Shown here in pieces: positions 1 through 6,942 of a stretch of 33,396 nucleotides of DNA; within the stretch, counting starts at the first letter, position 1; every line of letters begins with the position of its first letter. This DNA is from a candidate division FCPU426 bacterium (GTDB taxonomy: Bacteria > Oederibacteriota > PGYV01 > Palsa-1178): contig PMTB01000093.1 of the NCBI GenBank assembly GCA_003167475.1, positions 1 to 33,396 of the forward strand, written 5' to 3'. The position numbers and the translations under genes are program-made. The notes under the pieces were generated by a model, which saw only the letters and a program-made list of their open reading frames with translations, did not search any database and had not been told where the DNA came from.

Positions 1-150
1 AAAAGACAAAAGTAAAGTTGTAAGGCAAGTAGGCAAGTAGGCAAGTAAGGCAAGTAAGGCAAGTAAGGCAAGTAAGGCAAGTAAGTTGGCACTACTTAAC
101 AACTTGACAACTTGAAGTCAACTTTACTTTTGTCTTTTGGCTTTTGGCTT
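1..150. repeat. Inverted-repeat element, copy 1 (left end cut by window)
   Basis: The first 20 bases are the exact reverse complement of 119-138. The right arm continues to 150 with the same 25-base end (126-150) that closes the second copy at 3708-3732. The left arm is cut by the window start. The interior carries a short tandem array at 22-82. It lies just upstream of the oxidoreductase gene at 190 and contains no ORF, so it looks like a miniature non-autonomous palindromic element. Confidence 0.85.
22..82. repeat. Tandem array of AAGGCAAGT units
   Basis: Seven head-to-tail units: five 9-mers AAGGCAAGT and two 8-mers AGGCAAGT. The array sits in the loop of the surrounding inverted repeat. 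The second copy of the element has no such array, so it probably expanded locally by slippage. Confidence 0.9.
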
Positions 151-189
151 AACAACTTAACAACGACGCATAAATAAAGGAGGCTCTTC

Positions 190-1044
190 ATGGACAACAT
201 TTTTGACCGCAAGGGCGAAACCGCCTGGTGCCCGGGCTGCGGGAATTTCGGGATACGCAATATAGTGCTCAACGCATTGGCGGAGCTGGGTTTAAAACGC
301 GAAGAGGTTGTTTACGTTTCCGGCATAGGCCAGGCAGCCAAGGCGCCTCAATATTATAATGTAAGTTATTTTAACGGCCTCCACGGCAGGAGCCTGCCTC
401 CGGCGGCCGGGATCAAGTCCGCCAATCCGGGACTCAATGTTATTCTGGAAAGCGGGGACGGCGATATGTACGGCGAGGGAGGGAACCATTTTATACACGC
501 TATCCGCAGGAACCCCAATATAACCGTGATAGTCCATAATAATATGGTTTACGGACTGACAAAAGGCCAGGCATCGCCGACATCAAGGCTTGGTTTTACC
601 ACGCCCATTCAGGTTAACGGCGTTTCGGAAACACCTATAAATCCGCTGGCTTTGGCCATATCGCTTGACGCCTCCTTTGTGGCGCGCGGAACGGCCGGCG
701 AGCCGGAACTGACAAAAGAGATAATAAAAAAGGCGATACAACACAAGGGGTTTGCCCTTGTCGATGTTTTTCAGGCCTGCGTATCGTTCAATAAACTCAA
801 TACGCACAAATGGTTCAAGGAACACACTTACAAACTTGAGGACAATTATGACCCGAAGGACAAAGTAACGGCTTTCAAGCGCGCCCTCGAAGAGGACCCG
901 ATGCCTTTGGGAATTTTCTACGTGAATGAAAACAAGCCGGTGTTCGAGGATAACCTGGCTGCCTATAAATCAAGCAGGGAACCTTTGTACAAGAGGACAA
1001 CGGATATGACGAAGATAGCTGAACTGCTTGAAGCCAAAAAATAA
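190..1044 (+). CDS. 2-oxoacid:ferredoxin oxidoreductase, beta (TPP-binding) subunit
   Basis: This 284-residue protein is the thiamine-diphosphate subunit of a 2-oxoacid:ferredoxin oxidoreductase, which oxidatively decarboxylates a 2-oxoacid to acyl-CoA and passes electrons to ferredoxin in the cytoplasm. The N-terminal CPGCG (C14, C17) gives two cluster ligands. The TPP motif is GDGDMYGEGGNH near residue 89, ending in NNMVYGLT. A further Cys lies in DVFQAC, about residue 199. The usual third ligand in SGIGC is Gln here (SGIGQ, Q48). Length is normal for a separate beta subunit. A strong AGGAGG precedes the ATG. The alpha and gamma partners are not in the window; alpha is probably upstream. 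Substrate (pyruvate, 2-oxoglutarate or other) cannot be told. Confidence 0.9.
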   Translation: MDNIFDRKGETAWCPGCGNFGIRNIVLNALAELGLKREEVVYVSGIGQAAKAPQYYNVSYFNGLHGRSLPPAAGIKSANPGLNVILESGDGDMYGEGGNHFIHAIRRNPNITVIVHNNMVYGLTKGQASPTSRLGFTTPIQVNGVSETPINPLALAISLDASFVARGTAGEPELTKEIIKKAIQHKGFALVDVFQACVSFNKLNTHKWFKEHTYKLEDNYDPKDKVTAFKRALEEDPMPLGIFYVNENKPVFEDNLAAYKSSREPLYKRTTDMTKIAELLEAKK

Positions 1045-1068
1045 TTTAAAATTATCGAGGAGGAAAAA

Positions 1069-1536
1069 ATGGCAAGAATCAAAGTAGGGGAAAAGTTCGG
1101 GGATTTTACATTGAAGAACCAGTTGGACCTGGAAGTCAACACAGAGGGGCTGGAAGACAAAAAGATTCTGCTCTCCTTTCACCCGCTTGCGTGGACATCA
1201 GTTTGCGCGAAGCAAATGCAGTCGCTTGAGGATTATTACGAGGTATTTGAGGAGCTTAACACTGTTCCGCTCGGGATATCCATTGACACGTCTCCTTCGA
1301 AAAAAGCATGGGCGGAAAGCCTCGGGATAGAAGAACTTGACCTGCTGGCGGATTTTTGGCCGCACGGCGGGATAGCCGCAAAGCTCGGGATATTCCTTGA
1401 AAAATTCGGTTTTTCCGAGAGGGTAAACATCATTCTTGACGAGCAGAGAAAAGTCATATTCATGAAAGTATACCCGATGAAGGAACTGCCTGACGTAAAG
1501 GAACTTGTCGCGTTTTTGAAAAACGGGTCCAAGTAG
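1069..1536 (+). CDS. Peroxiredoxin (AhpC/TSA family), 1-Cys type
   Basis: This 155-residue thioredoxin-fold peroxidase should reduce hydrogen peroxide or organic hydroperoxides in the cytoplasm. The PxxxTxxC active-site motif is P39-L-A-W-T43-S-V-C46, with C46 as the peroxidatic Cys; R118 (SERVNII) fits the conserved Arg. C46 is the only Cys, so it must be recycled by an outside thiol or other reductant. A GAGGAGG site lies 6-7 bases before the ATG. It follows the oxidoreductase subunit by 24 bases and is probably cotranscribed, which fits protection of an oxygen-sensitive enzyme; the link is inference. No signal peptide is seen. Confidence 0.9.
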   Translation: MARIKVGEKFGDFTLKNQLDLEVNTEGLEDKKILLSFHPLAWTSVCAKQMQSLEDYYEVFEELNTVPLGISIDTSPSKKAWAESLGIEELDLLADFWPHGGIAAKLGIFLEKFGFSERVNIILDEQRKVIFMKVYPMKELPDVKELVAFLKNGSK

Positions 1537-1594
1537 GATCCAATTGCCAATTACGAATTACAAATTAAACATAAAAAAACACCGGGAGAGAACA

Positions 1595-2011
1595 ATGAAA
1601 AAAATTACGATGTTGTTTGCGTTGCTTTTTTTGGTTTGTTTTACCGTATCGGCACATCCGCCCAGCGATATTATCATCACTTTTGACCTGGTTAACAGCA
1701 CTGTTACGGCCAAAATAATGCATGACGTAAAGGACGTTAAGGACCACTATATAGCGCAGGCGGTCATTACGGTGAACGGGAAAAAGGCAATAACCCAGTC
1801 CTGCACCACCCAGACAAGCAATGAGTCCCAGACTTTGGTATATGTCATACCGGGCCTGAAAGTCGGCGATGTGGTGTCTGTTGACGCGGACTGCGTCAAG
1901 TTCGGGGACCTCACAAAAGAGGCCACCGTCAAGGAAAGTAAGGCATCGACTGTGAAATCGAATAATCCTGTCCCGGTAAAAATGTCAAAACCTGCGGTAA
2001 AGGGGAAATAA
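1595..2011 (+). CDS. Secreted superoxide-reductase-like (desulfoferrodoxin-fold-like) protein
   Basis: This 138-residue protein starts at the ATG at 1595, behind GGGAGAG, rather than at an in-frame ATG at 1544 that would add 17 polar residues before the signal peptide. Residues 1-20 form a signal peptide ending in TVSA, so the mature protein would begin with His21 (HPPSD). The body resembles superoxide reductase domains: H43 and H51 in HDVKDVKDHYI, then GDVVSVDADC with C100. The His normally three residues after that Cys is Phe103, so the full iron site is not present. The tail from about 112 is Lys/Pro-rich and low in complexity. Its position between a peroxiredoxin and a nitroreductase supports a redox role. 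The SOR relationship is by motif only; enzymatic activity is doubtful. Confidence 0.6.
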   Translation: MKKITMLFALLFLVCFTVSAHPPSDIIITFDLVNSTVTAKIMHDVKDVKDHYIAQAVITVNGKKAITQSCTTQTSNESQTLVYVIPGLKVGDVVSVDADCVKFGDLTKEATVKESKASTVKSNNPVPVKMSKPAVKGK

Positions 2012-2013
2012 CA

Positions 2014-2583
2014 ATGGATGTAAAAGAAGCAATAGAAAAAAGAAGGGCATACAGGTCCTTCGAACCGGTTGAAATAACCGATGAAATGCTGAAGGAACTC
2101 GGCACGGCCGCGCAGCTTATGTGCTCATGCAACAACAACCAGCCGTGGAGGTTTGTATTTGTCCGTTCCAAAGAAATGCTTTTTAAGATGAGGGAGGCTT
2201 TCAATAAAGGGAATGCATGGGCATTTGAAGACTCGCTGATAATCGCCGTATTCGGAAAAAAGGAAAAGGACTGCAATATACAGGAAAGGGAATATTATCT
2301 TTTTGACATAGGATTGGCGTCAGCCGCCATAATACTGCGCGCGACCGAGATGGGGCTTGTTGCGCACCCGATAGCCGGGTACTTGCCCGAAAAAGCCAAA
2401 GAAATACTCGGCATCCCGGCGGAAAACATGCTGATAACCCTGATTAATGTCGCGAAAAAATCGGACAAGATCAACCCGGTCATGAGCGAAAAGCAGATTG
2501 CGCAGGAAAATGAACGGCCATTGCGCAGGAAGCTTGAGGAAATATATTCAGTGGATGTTTTCAGCGCCGAACTGGATAAATAG
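2014..2583 (+). CDS. Nitroreductase-family FMN oxidoreductase
   Basis: This 189-residue protein belongs to the NAD(P)H-dependent, FMN-binding nitroreductase family, whose members reduce nitro compounds, quinones or flavins. The FMN phosphate-binding start is EKRRAYRSF (residues 8-16), followed by the NNNQPW segment (41-45) and the helix DIGLASAAIILRATEMGL (98-115). Two Cys around 37-39 (CSC) and one at 87 are not part of the family core. The start is two bases after the previous stop, so translation is probably coupled; AGGGGA precedes it. The physiological substrate is unknown. It ends the redox cluster. Confidence 0.88.
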   Translation: MDVKEAIEKRRAYRSFEPVEITDEMLKELGTAAQLMCSCNNNQPWRFVFVRSKEMLFKMREAFNKGNAWAFEDSLIIAVFGKKEKDCNIQEREYYLFDIGLASAAIILRATEMGLVAHPIAGYLPEKAKEILGIPAENMLITLINVAKKSDKINPVMSEKQIAQENERPLRRKLEEIYSVDVFSAELDK

Positions 2584-2626
2584 GAACTTTAAAAATTATA
2601 CGGCCTTAAAAGCCGGTGATAAGCCA

Positions 2627-2725
2627 CGTCCGTTGCGGCTGGGAATTTCTTTATGGATTGGACGCCCGGTATTATAAAGGTTTTAGTGGCGCCAGCCATA
2701 AAGAAATCCCCAGCCACAACGGACG
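2627..2725. repeat. Large imperfect palindrome
   Basis: The 30-base arms at 2627-2656 and 2696-2725 are reverse complements with two mismatches, separated by 39 bases. The arms include GGCTGGGAATTTCTTTATGG and its partner. It ends 35 bases before the beta-barrel gene at 2761 and would be part of its leader. It differs from the other repeat families here. It has no T-run typical of an intrinsic terminator, so a miniature element is more likely. Confidence 0.85.
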
Positions 2726-2760
2726 CGGGAAGGATTCACTATATTATTGAGGGGGAAAAG

Positions 2761-3519
2761 ATGAAGAAACTGGTATGGATGGCGGTTTTATTTCTAGCCT
2801 GCGCCGCAGCGCGGGCCGAGCAGTTTGAAAATCCAATGTTAAATATGACGGTGCCTTCCGGACTGGAGAGCGGGCAATCGTATCTGATGATAAATGTAAA
2901 GCCGGCACAGACTCTCCGGGATTATCCCAAGGACGACCTGTACGCTATTTTAGATAAAGGCGTAAACGCGGGGATTGAATTCAGGTATATGGCGGGTTTG
3001 AATATTGAGGCAAAAGCGGGCTATATAACGGGAAACAGGGAACAATATGCCGGTTTAAGCTACACGCTGCCGGCCCCGAAACTTTTCTTTAATTCGCAGC
3101 TTGATATGCAATTTTTTTCATACAAAGAAAGCCAGGGTTCGAGATATGACCAGAATTTATTTTATTTGCTTTCCCTGCAGTCTGTGCCGTTATTGGACGA
3201 AAGGCTGGCAATCTCGGCTGATCTTGGTTATGACGGTTTTAACGGGCACATAGGGCTCGGGCTGGGCGCGAGCTATGAAATAAGGACCCATGTCAGGGTG
3301 CTTGCCGAATACTACCCGGTATTCAAAGGCGGCGATCCGGGCGCGGTTATAGGAAGCACCGGGTGTTACAGCGTTGGGTTAAAATTTGACACATTCGGAC
3401 ACCAGTTCATTTTCAAGGTTGGCAATTCCGGCGAAATCGGGACGCGAAGGATGATGCTGGGGACTTATACGCAGGATGTGTTTGTGGGGATAACTGTGAT
3501 GAGGCTGATAGCGTTTTAA
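2761..3519 (+). CDS. Predicted outer-membrane beta-barrel protein
   Basis: This 252-residue protein begins at 2761 behind GAGGGGG; an in-frame ATG at 2653 lies inside the palindrome and is rejected. Residues 1-19 form a signal peptide (cleavage near ARA/EQ). The rest alternates polar and hydrophobic residues in repeated strands with Gly and Tyr-rich turns, as in transmembrane barrels, and the protein ends in MRLIAF with a C-terminal Phe. The segment HQFIFKVGNSGEIGTRRMM recalls uncharacterised barrel families (DUF5777-like) from anaerobes, from memory only. No substrate can be given. It stands alone between two repeats. Confidence 0.65.
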   Translation: MKKLVWMAVLFLACAAARAEQFENPMLNMTVPSGLESGQSYLMINVKPAQTLRDYPKDDLYAILDKGVNAGIEFRYMAGLNIEAKAGYITGNREQYAGLSYTLPAPKLFFNSQLDMQFFSYKESQGSRYDQNLFYLLSLQSVPLLDERLAISADLGYDGFNGHIGLGLGASYEIRTHVRVLAEYYPVFKGGDPGAVIGSTGCYSVGLKFDTFGHQFIFKVGNSGEIGTRRMMLGTYTQDVFVGITVMRLIAF

Positions 3520-3599
3520 GGAATCGTCGGCGTAAAGCATATGTAAATTTTGCATTTGTTGGGTTATAATAGTGGCGTTCACGGCCATGATAAGTTGTT

Positions 3600-3732
3600 A
3601 AGCCAAAAGCCAAAAGACAAAAGTAAAATTTCAAAGGGTTAAAGTGGTTAAGTTGTAATAACTTTTGGAAGACACTTGCTCTTCCACTTGAACTTCTTCT
3701 TTACTTAACTTTTGTCTTTTGGCTTTTGGCTT
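3600..3732. repeat. Inverted-repeat element, copy 2 (complete)
   Basis: Perfect 25-base inverted ends at 3600-3624 (begins AAGCCAAAAGCCAAAAGAC) and 3708-3732. The right end matches copy 1 at 126-150. The 83-base interior is not the AAGGCAAGT array of copy 1 but includes GGTTAAGTTG and a GGAAGACACTTGCTCTTCC hairpin. It lies 26 bases before transketolase, downstream of a possible TATAAT at 3565-3570, so it may be in the tkt leader. Confidence 0.9.
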
Positions 3733-3758
3733 AAAAACTTAATTTTGAAGGGAACACA

Positions 3759-5765
3759 ATGAAACAAAAAAAGAAAAACATAGACCAGCTCTCAATCGAC
3801 ACGCTAAGGGTATTATCCGTGGACATGGTGGAAAAGGCCAAGTCGGGCCATCCCGGACTGCCCTTGGGCGCCGCGCCTTTTGTGTACACTTTATGGAGCA
3901 GGTTTTTAAGGCAGAACCCGGCAAACCCCAAATGGTACAACCGCGACAGGTTCATATTATCAGCGGGACACGGCTGCGCGCTTTTATATTCGCTCCTTCA
4001 CCTGTCGGGTTTCCAACTCACAATGGACGACCTGAAAGCTTTCAGGCAATACGGTTCCAAAACACCCGGCCACCCGGAATATGGGCTGACGCCCGGGCTT
4101 GAAGCCACGACCGGGCCGCTGGGCCAGGGGTTTGCCATGGGAGTCGGCATGGCCATCGCGGAGCGCGCCATGGCAGGATGTTTCAATAAACCCGGTTTTG
4201 ACCTTATAGACCATTTCACATACGCGGTAGTTTCCGACGGGGACCTCATGGAAGGCATAGCGTCAGAGGCGGCTTCGCTTGCGGGAACACTCAAGCTCGG
4301 CAAGCTCATATATCTTTACGACGACAATGATATTTCCATAGAAGGGAATACTTCCCTGGCTTTCACCGAAAACGTGAAGGAAAGGTTTGATTCTTATGGC
4401 TGGAACACACAGATCATCACGGACGGCAACAATACAAAGGCTGTGGAAGAGGCTATAAAAAAAGCAAGGGAGCACAGGCACAGGCCATCGTTGATAATAA
4501 TAAGGACCCATATAGGTTTTGGATCGCCCAAGCAGGACGACGCTTCGGTTCACGGCGAGCCGCTGGGATGGGACGCCGCCAGGAAGACAAAGGAATATTT
4601 CGGATTTGACCCGGAAAAAAGTTTTTACGTGCCGCAGGAAGTCACTGACAATTTCGCGAAGATGGGAAAAAAATGGGCGCATGAAGAGGCCGCATGGGAC
4701 AAACTGTTCAATTCGTATAATAAAGCGTACCCGAAAGAGGCAAAACTGCTTGAAAAATACGTCTCCGGGCACATAAACAGGAACTTAAAGGACAACCTTC
4801 TCCCTTTTAAAACGGAAGAGGGGCCCATGGCCACCAGGACAGCATCGGGAAAAATAATGAACCAGATCGAGATCTACATGACGGAATTCATCGGCGGCTC
4901 GGCGGACCTGGCGCCTTCCACCAAAACGATGCTTAACGGTCACGGCAGTTTCGGCATAGCCGGCATGGTTGAACGCAACCTGCACTTTGGCGTGAGGGAA
5001 CACGCCATGGGCGCCATTGTGAACGGCATGGCATTGCATAAAGGTGTCATACCGTATTCCGCGACGTTTTTGACATTCTCGGATTACATGAGGCCGGCGA
5101 TCAGGCTGGCAGCGCTTATGAAAACGCATTCGATATTTATTTTTACCCATGACTCCATAGGACTTGGGGAGGACGGGCCAACGCATCAGCCCATTGAGCA
5201 CTTAAGTTCTTTGAGGCTGATCCCGGGACTCACAGTCATCAGGCCCGCGGACGCCAATGAAACTGTGGGAGCATGGTATTATGCCATAGTGACAAAGAAA
5301 CCCATAGTGCTGGTCTTTACCAGGCAGGACCTTCCCGTAATAGATGAAAAAAAATACAATGTTGTTGAAAACACCCGGAATGGCGGTTATATATTAAATG
5401 ACTGCGCAGGCCGCTCCGAGATACTTCTTATCGCCACCGGGTCGGAAGTGCAGCTTGCCATTGGGGCATATGAAAAATTGACGGCCAAAGGCATTAAAGC
5501 CAGGGTCGTTTCCATGCCGTCATATGAGATATTCATGGCCCAGCCCGACCAGTACAGGGAATCGGTCATACCTTCAAATGTTAAAAAAAGGCTTATCATA
5601 GAAGCCGGTTCCACTCCTTTTTGGAGGGGACTGGCCGGCGATTTTGGCGACGTCCTTGGCGTCGACACATTCGGAGCGTCGGCTCCGGGGAAAGTTGTAA
5701 TGGAAAAATACGGTTTCACGGTGGACAACACGGTAGCCAGGGCCGTGAAACTGCTGGATAAATGA
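3759..5765 (+). CDS. tkt: Transketolase
   Basis: This 668-residue protein is a full-length transketolase, moving two-carbon ketol units between sugar phosphates in the non-oxidative pentose phosphate pathway. Motifs are in order: SGHPG (H31), SAGHG (H71), TPGHPE (H105), TGPLGQG (119-124), the TPP motif SDGDLMEG (from 159) to DDNDIS, and the pyrimidine domain signature GLGEDGPTHQPIEHL with RPADANE after it. Length matches the family's usual 650-670. A GAAGGGA lies before the ATG. It heads the gene series tkt-gnd-zwf-pgl, though 204 bases and a repeat part it from gnd. Confidence 0.97.
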   Translation: MKQKKKNIDQLSIDTLRVLSVDMVEKAKSGHPGLPLGAAPFVYTLWSRFLRQNPANPKWYNRDRFILSAGHGCALLYSLLHLSGFQLTMDDLKAFRQYGSKTPGHPEYGLTPGLEATTGPLGQGFAMGVGMAIAERAMAGCFNKPGFDLIDHFTYAVVSDGDLMEGIASEAASLAGTLKLGKLIYLYDDNDISIEGNTSLAFTENVKERFDSYGWNTQIITDGNNTKAVEEAIKKAREHRHRPSLIIIRTHIGFGSPKQDDASVHGEPLGWDAARKTKEYFGFDPEKSFYVPQEVTDNFAKMGKKWAHEEAAWDKLFNSYNKAYPKEAKLLEKYVSGHINRNLKDNLLPFKTEEGPMATRTASGKIMNQIEIYMTEFIGGSADLAPSTKTMLNGHGSFGIAGMVERNLHFGVREHAMGAIVNGMALHKGVIPYSATFLTFSDYMRPAIRLAALMKTHSIFIFTHDSIGLGEDGPTHQPIEHLSSLRLIPGLTVIRPADANETVGAWYYAIVTKKPIVLVFTRQDLPVIDEKKYNVVENTRNGGYILNDCAGRSEILLIATGSEVQLAIGAYEKLTAKGIKARVVSMPSYEIFMAQPDQYRESVIPSNVKKRLIIEAGSTPFWRGLAGDFGDVLGVDTFGASAPGKVVMEKYGFTVDNTVARAVKLLDK

Positions 5766-5788
5766 AAAGTATTTTTAAGAGTGGCGCC

Positions 5789-5918
5789 GTCATTGCGAGG
5801 AGCGAGATTTTCAGCGACGAAGCAATCTCTGTACTTTTGTAGGACCGGTATTAAGATCTTATCGGTGGAACTGAGATTGCTTCGTCGGCATGAAACTAAT
5901 GCGCCTCCTCGCAATGAC
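5789..5918. repeat. GTCATTGCGAGGAG element, copy 1 (130 bp, short form)
   Basis: Terminal inverted repeats of 14 bases at 5789-5802 (GTCATTGCGAGGAG) and 5905-5918. A second, inner perfect 15-base inverted repeat is at 5815-5829 (CGACGAAGCAATCTC) and 5873-5887. It fills the gap between transketolase and gnd. Three more copies occur at 24558, 25989 and 27250. Confidence 0.92.
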
Positions 5919-5969
5919 GACGCAACTATTAGACGTCGCAACATTAGTAAAAAATGGGAGGTACTTTAT

Positions 5970-6941
5970 ATGCAGATAGGGATGATCGGCCTCGGCCGGA
6001 TGGGCGCCAATATGTCGCGCAGGCTCATCAAGGACAAACACGATGTTATCGTTTATAACCGGACACTGGAAAAGTCATTGAAACTTGAAAAGGAAGGCGC
6101 CACAGCCGCCGCCACCATAAATGAGTTTGTAAAAAAAATGAAAGCGCCAAGGCTCGTCTGGATAATGCTTCCGGCCGGCGATGTGACAAAAAAACAGATA
6201 CAAGACCTGATACCTTTGCTTGAAAAAGGCGATATTATTGTGGACGGCGGCAACAGCAATTATAAGGACGACATCTTACGTTACGGAGAATTGAAAGAAA
6301 AGGGGATCTTATACCTTGACGCCGGGATATCCGGCGGTATATGGGGATTGAAAAACGGATACGCGACAATGGTAGGCGGGGATGAAGAAGTTTTCAAGTA
6401 TGGCGAGCCAATATTCAGGTCCCTTGCGCCTGCGGACGGTTATATGTACTGCGGAAAAACAGGAGCCGGGCACTTCGTTAAAATGACGCATAACGCTATA
6501 GAGTACGGGTTGATGGAAGCGTACGGCGAGGGTTTTGAGATCCTCAAAGCCTCGCAATACGGCGCGGACCTGGATTTAAGCGGCGTGGCCAAAATGTGGA
6601 ACGCCGGATCGGTCGTGAAATCATGGCTTCTTGAACTGCTTATAGACGTCTTTAAGGACGCCCGGGAACTTGAACAGATACAGGGCTATGTGGAGGACTC
6701 GGGCGAAACGCGCTGGGCGGTGAAGGAAGCGCTTGATACGGGCGTCGCGGCCGACGTTATCACCACCGCGCTTTATAAAAGGTTCAATTCCAGGCAGAAG
6801 GACACATATTCGAATAAGGTCACGGCCGCCCTGCGAAATGAGTTTGGCGGCCATAAGGTGGCCTTCGAGGGCGAGAACGTAAAAACTTTTTCAGCCGGTT
6901 CCGGGCATATAAGACACGCCGAAGCCGACAAGAGAAAATAA
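5970..6941 (+). CDS. gnd: 6-phosphogluconate dehydrogenase, decarboxylating, short (YqeC/GntZ-like) type
   Basis: This 323-residue enzyme oxidises and decarboxylates 6-phosphogluconate to ribulose 5-phosphate. The start at 5970 follows GGGAGG; the longer reading from 5781 would translate the upstream repeat. Residues 7-12 are the nucleotide-binding GLGRMG, then VDGGNSNY, the GISGGIWGLKNGYATMVGGD segment, and KMTHNAIEYG with the catalytic Lys and His-Asn. Length is close to the ~300-residue short type rather than the ~470-residue E. coli type. Short enzymes often prefer NAD, which is family knowledge and not visible here. zwf starts one base after the stop. Confidence 0.95.
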   Translation: MQIGMIGLGRMGANMSRRLIKDKHDVIVYNRTLEKSLKLEKEGATAAATINEFVKKMKAPRLVWIMLPAGDVTKKQIQDLIPLLEKGDIIVDGGNSNYKDDILRYGELKEKGILYLDAGISGGIWGLKNGYATMVGGDEEVFKYGEPIFRSLAPADGYMYCGKTGAGHFVKMTHNAIEYGLMEAYGEGFEILKASQYGADLDLSGVAKMWNAGSVVKSWLLELLIDVFKDARELEQIQGYVEDSGETRWAVKEALDTGVAADVITTALYKRFNSRQKDTYSNKVTAALRNEFGGHKVAFEGENVKTFSAGSGHIRHAEADKRK

Positions 6942-6942
6942 A

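Noticed and set aside
1..82. AAGGCAAGT array as a CRISPR or replication iteron array.
   Set aside because: Units are 8-9 bases with no spacers, and no initiator gene or AT-rich origin region is nearby; it is inside a palindromic element.
2653..2760. N-terminal extension of the barrel protein from an upstream ATG.
   Set aside because: It translates one arm of the palindrome, and the signal peptide begins at 2761 behind a good ribosome site.
5781..5969. Extended N-terminus of Gnd by 63 residues.
   Set aside because: It lies within the GTCATTGCGAGGAG repeat; the Rossmann fold starts at 5970 after GGGAGG.
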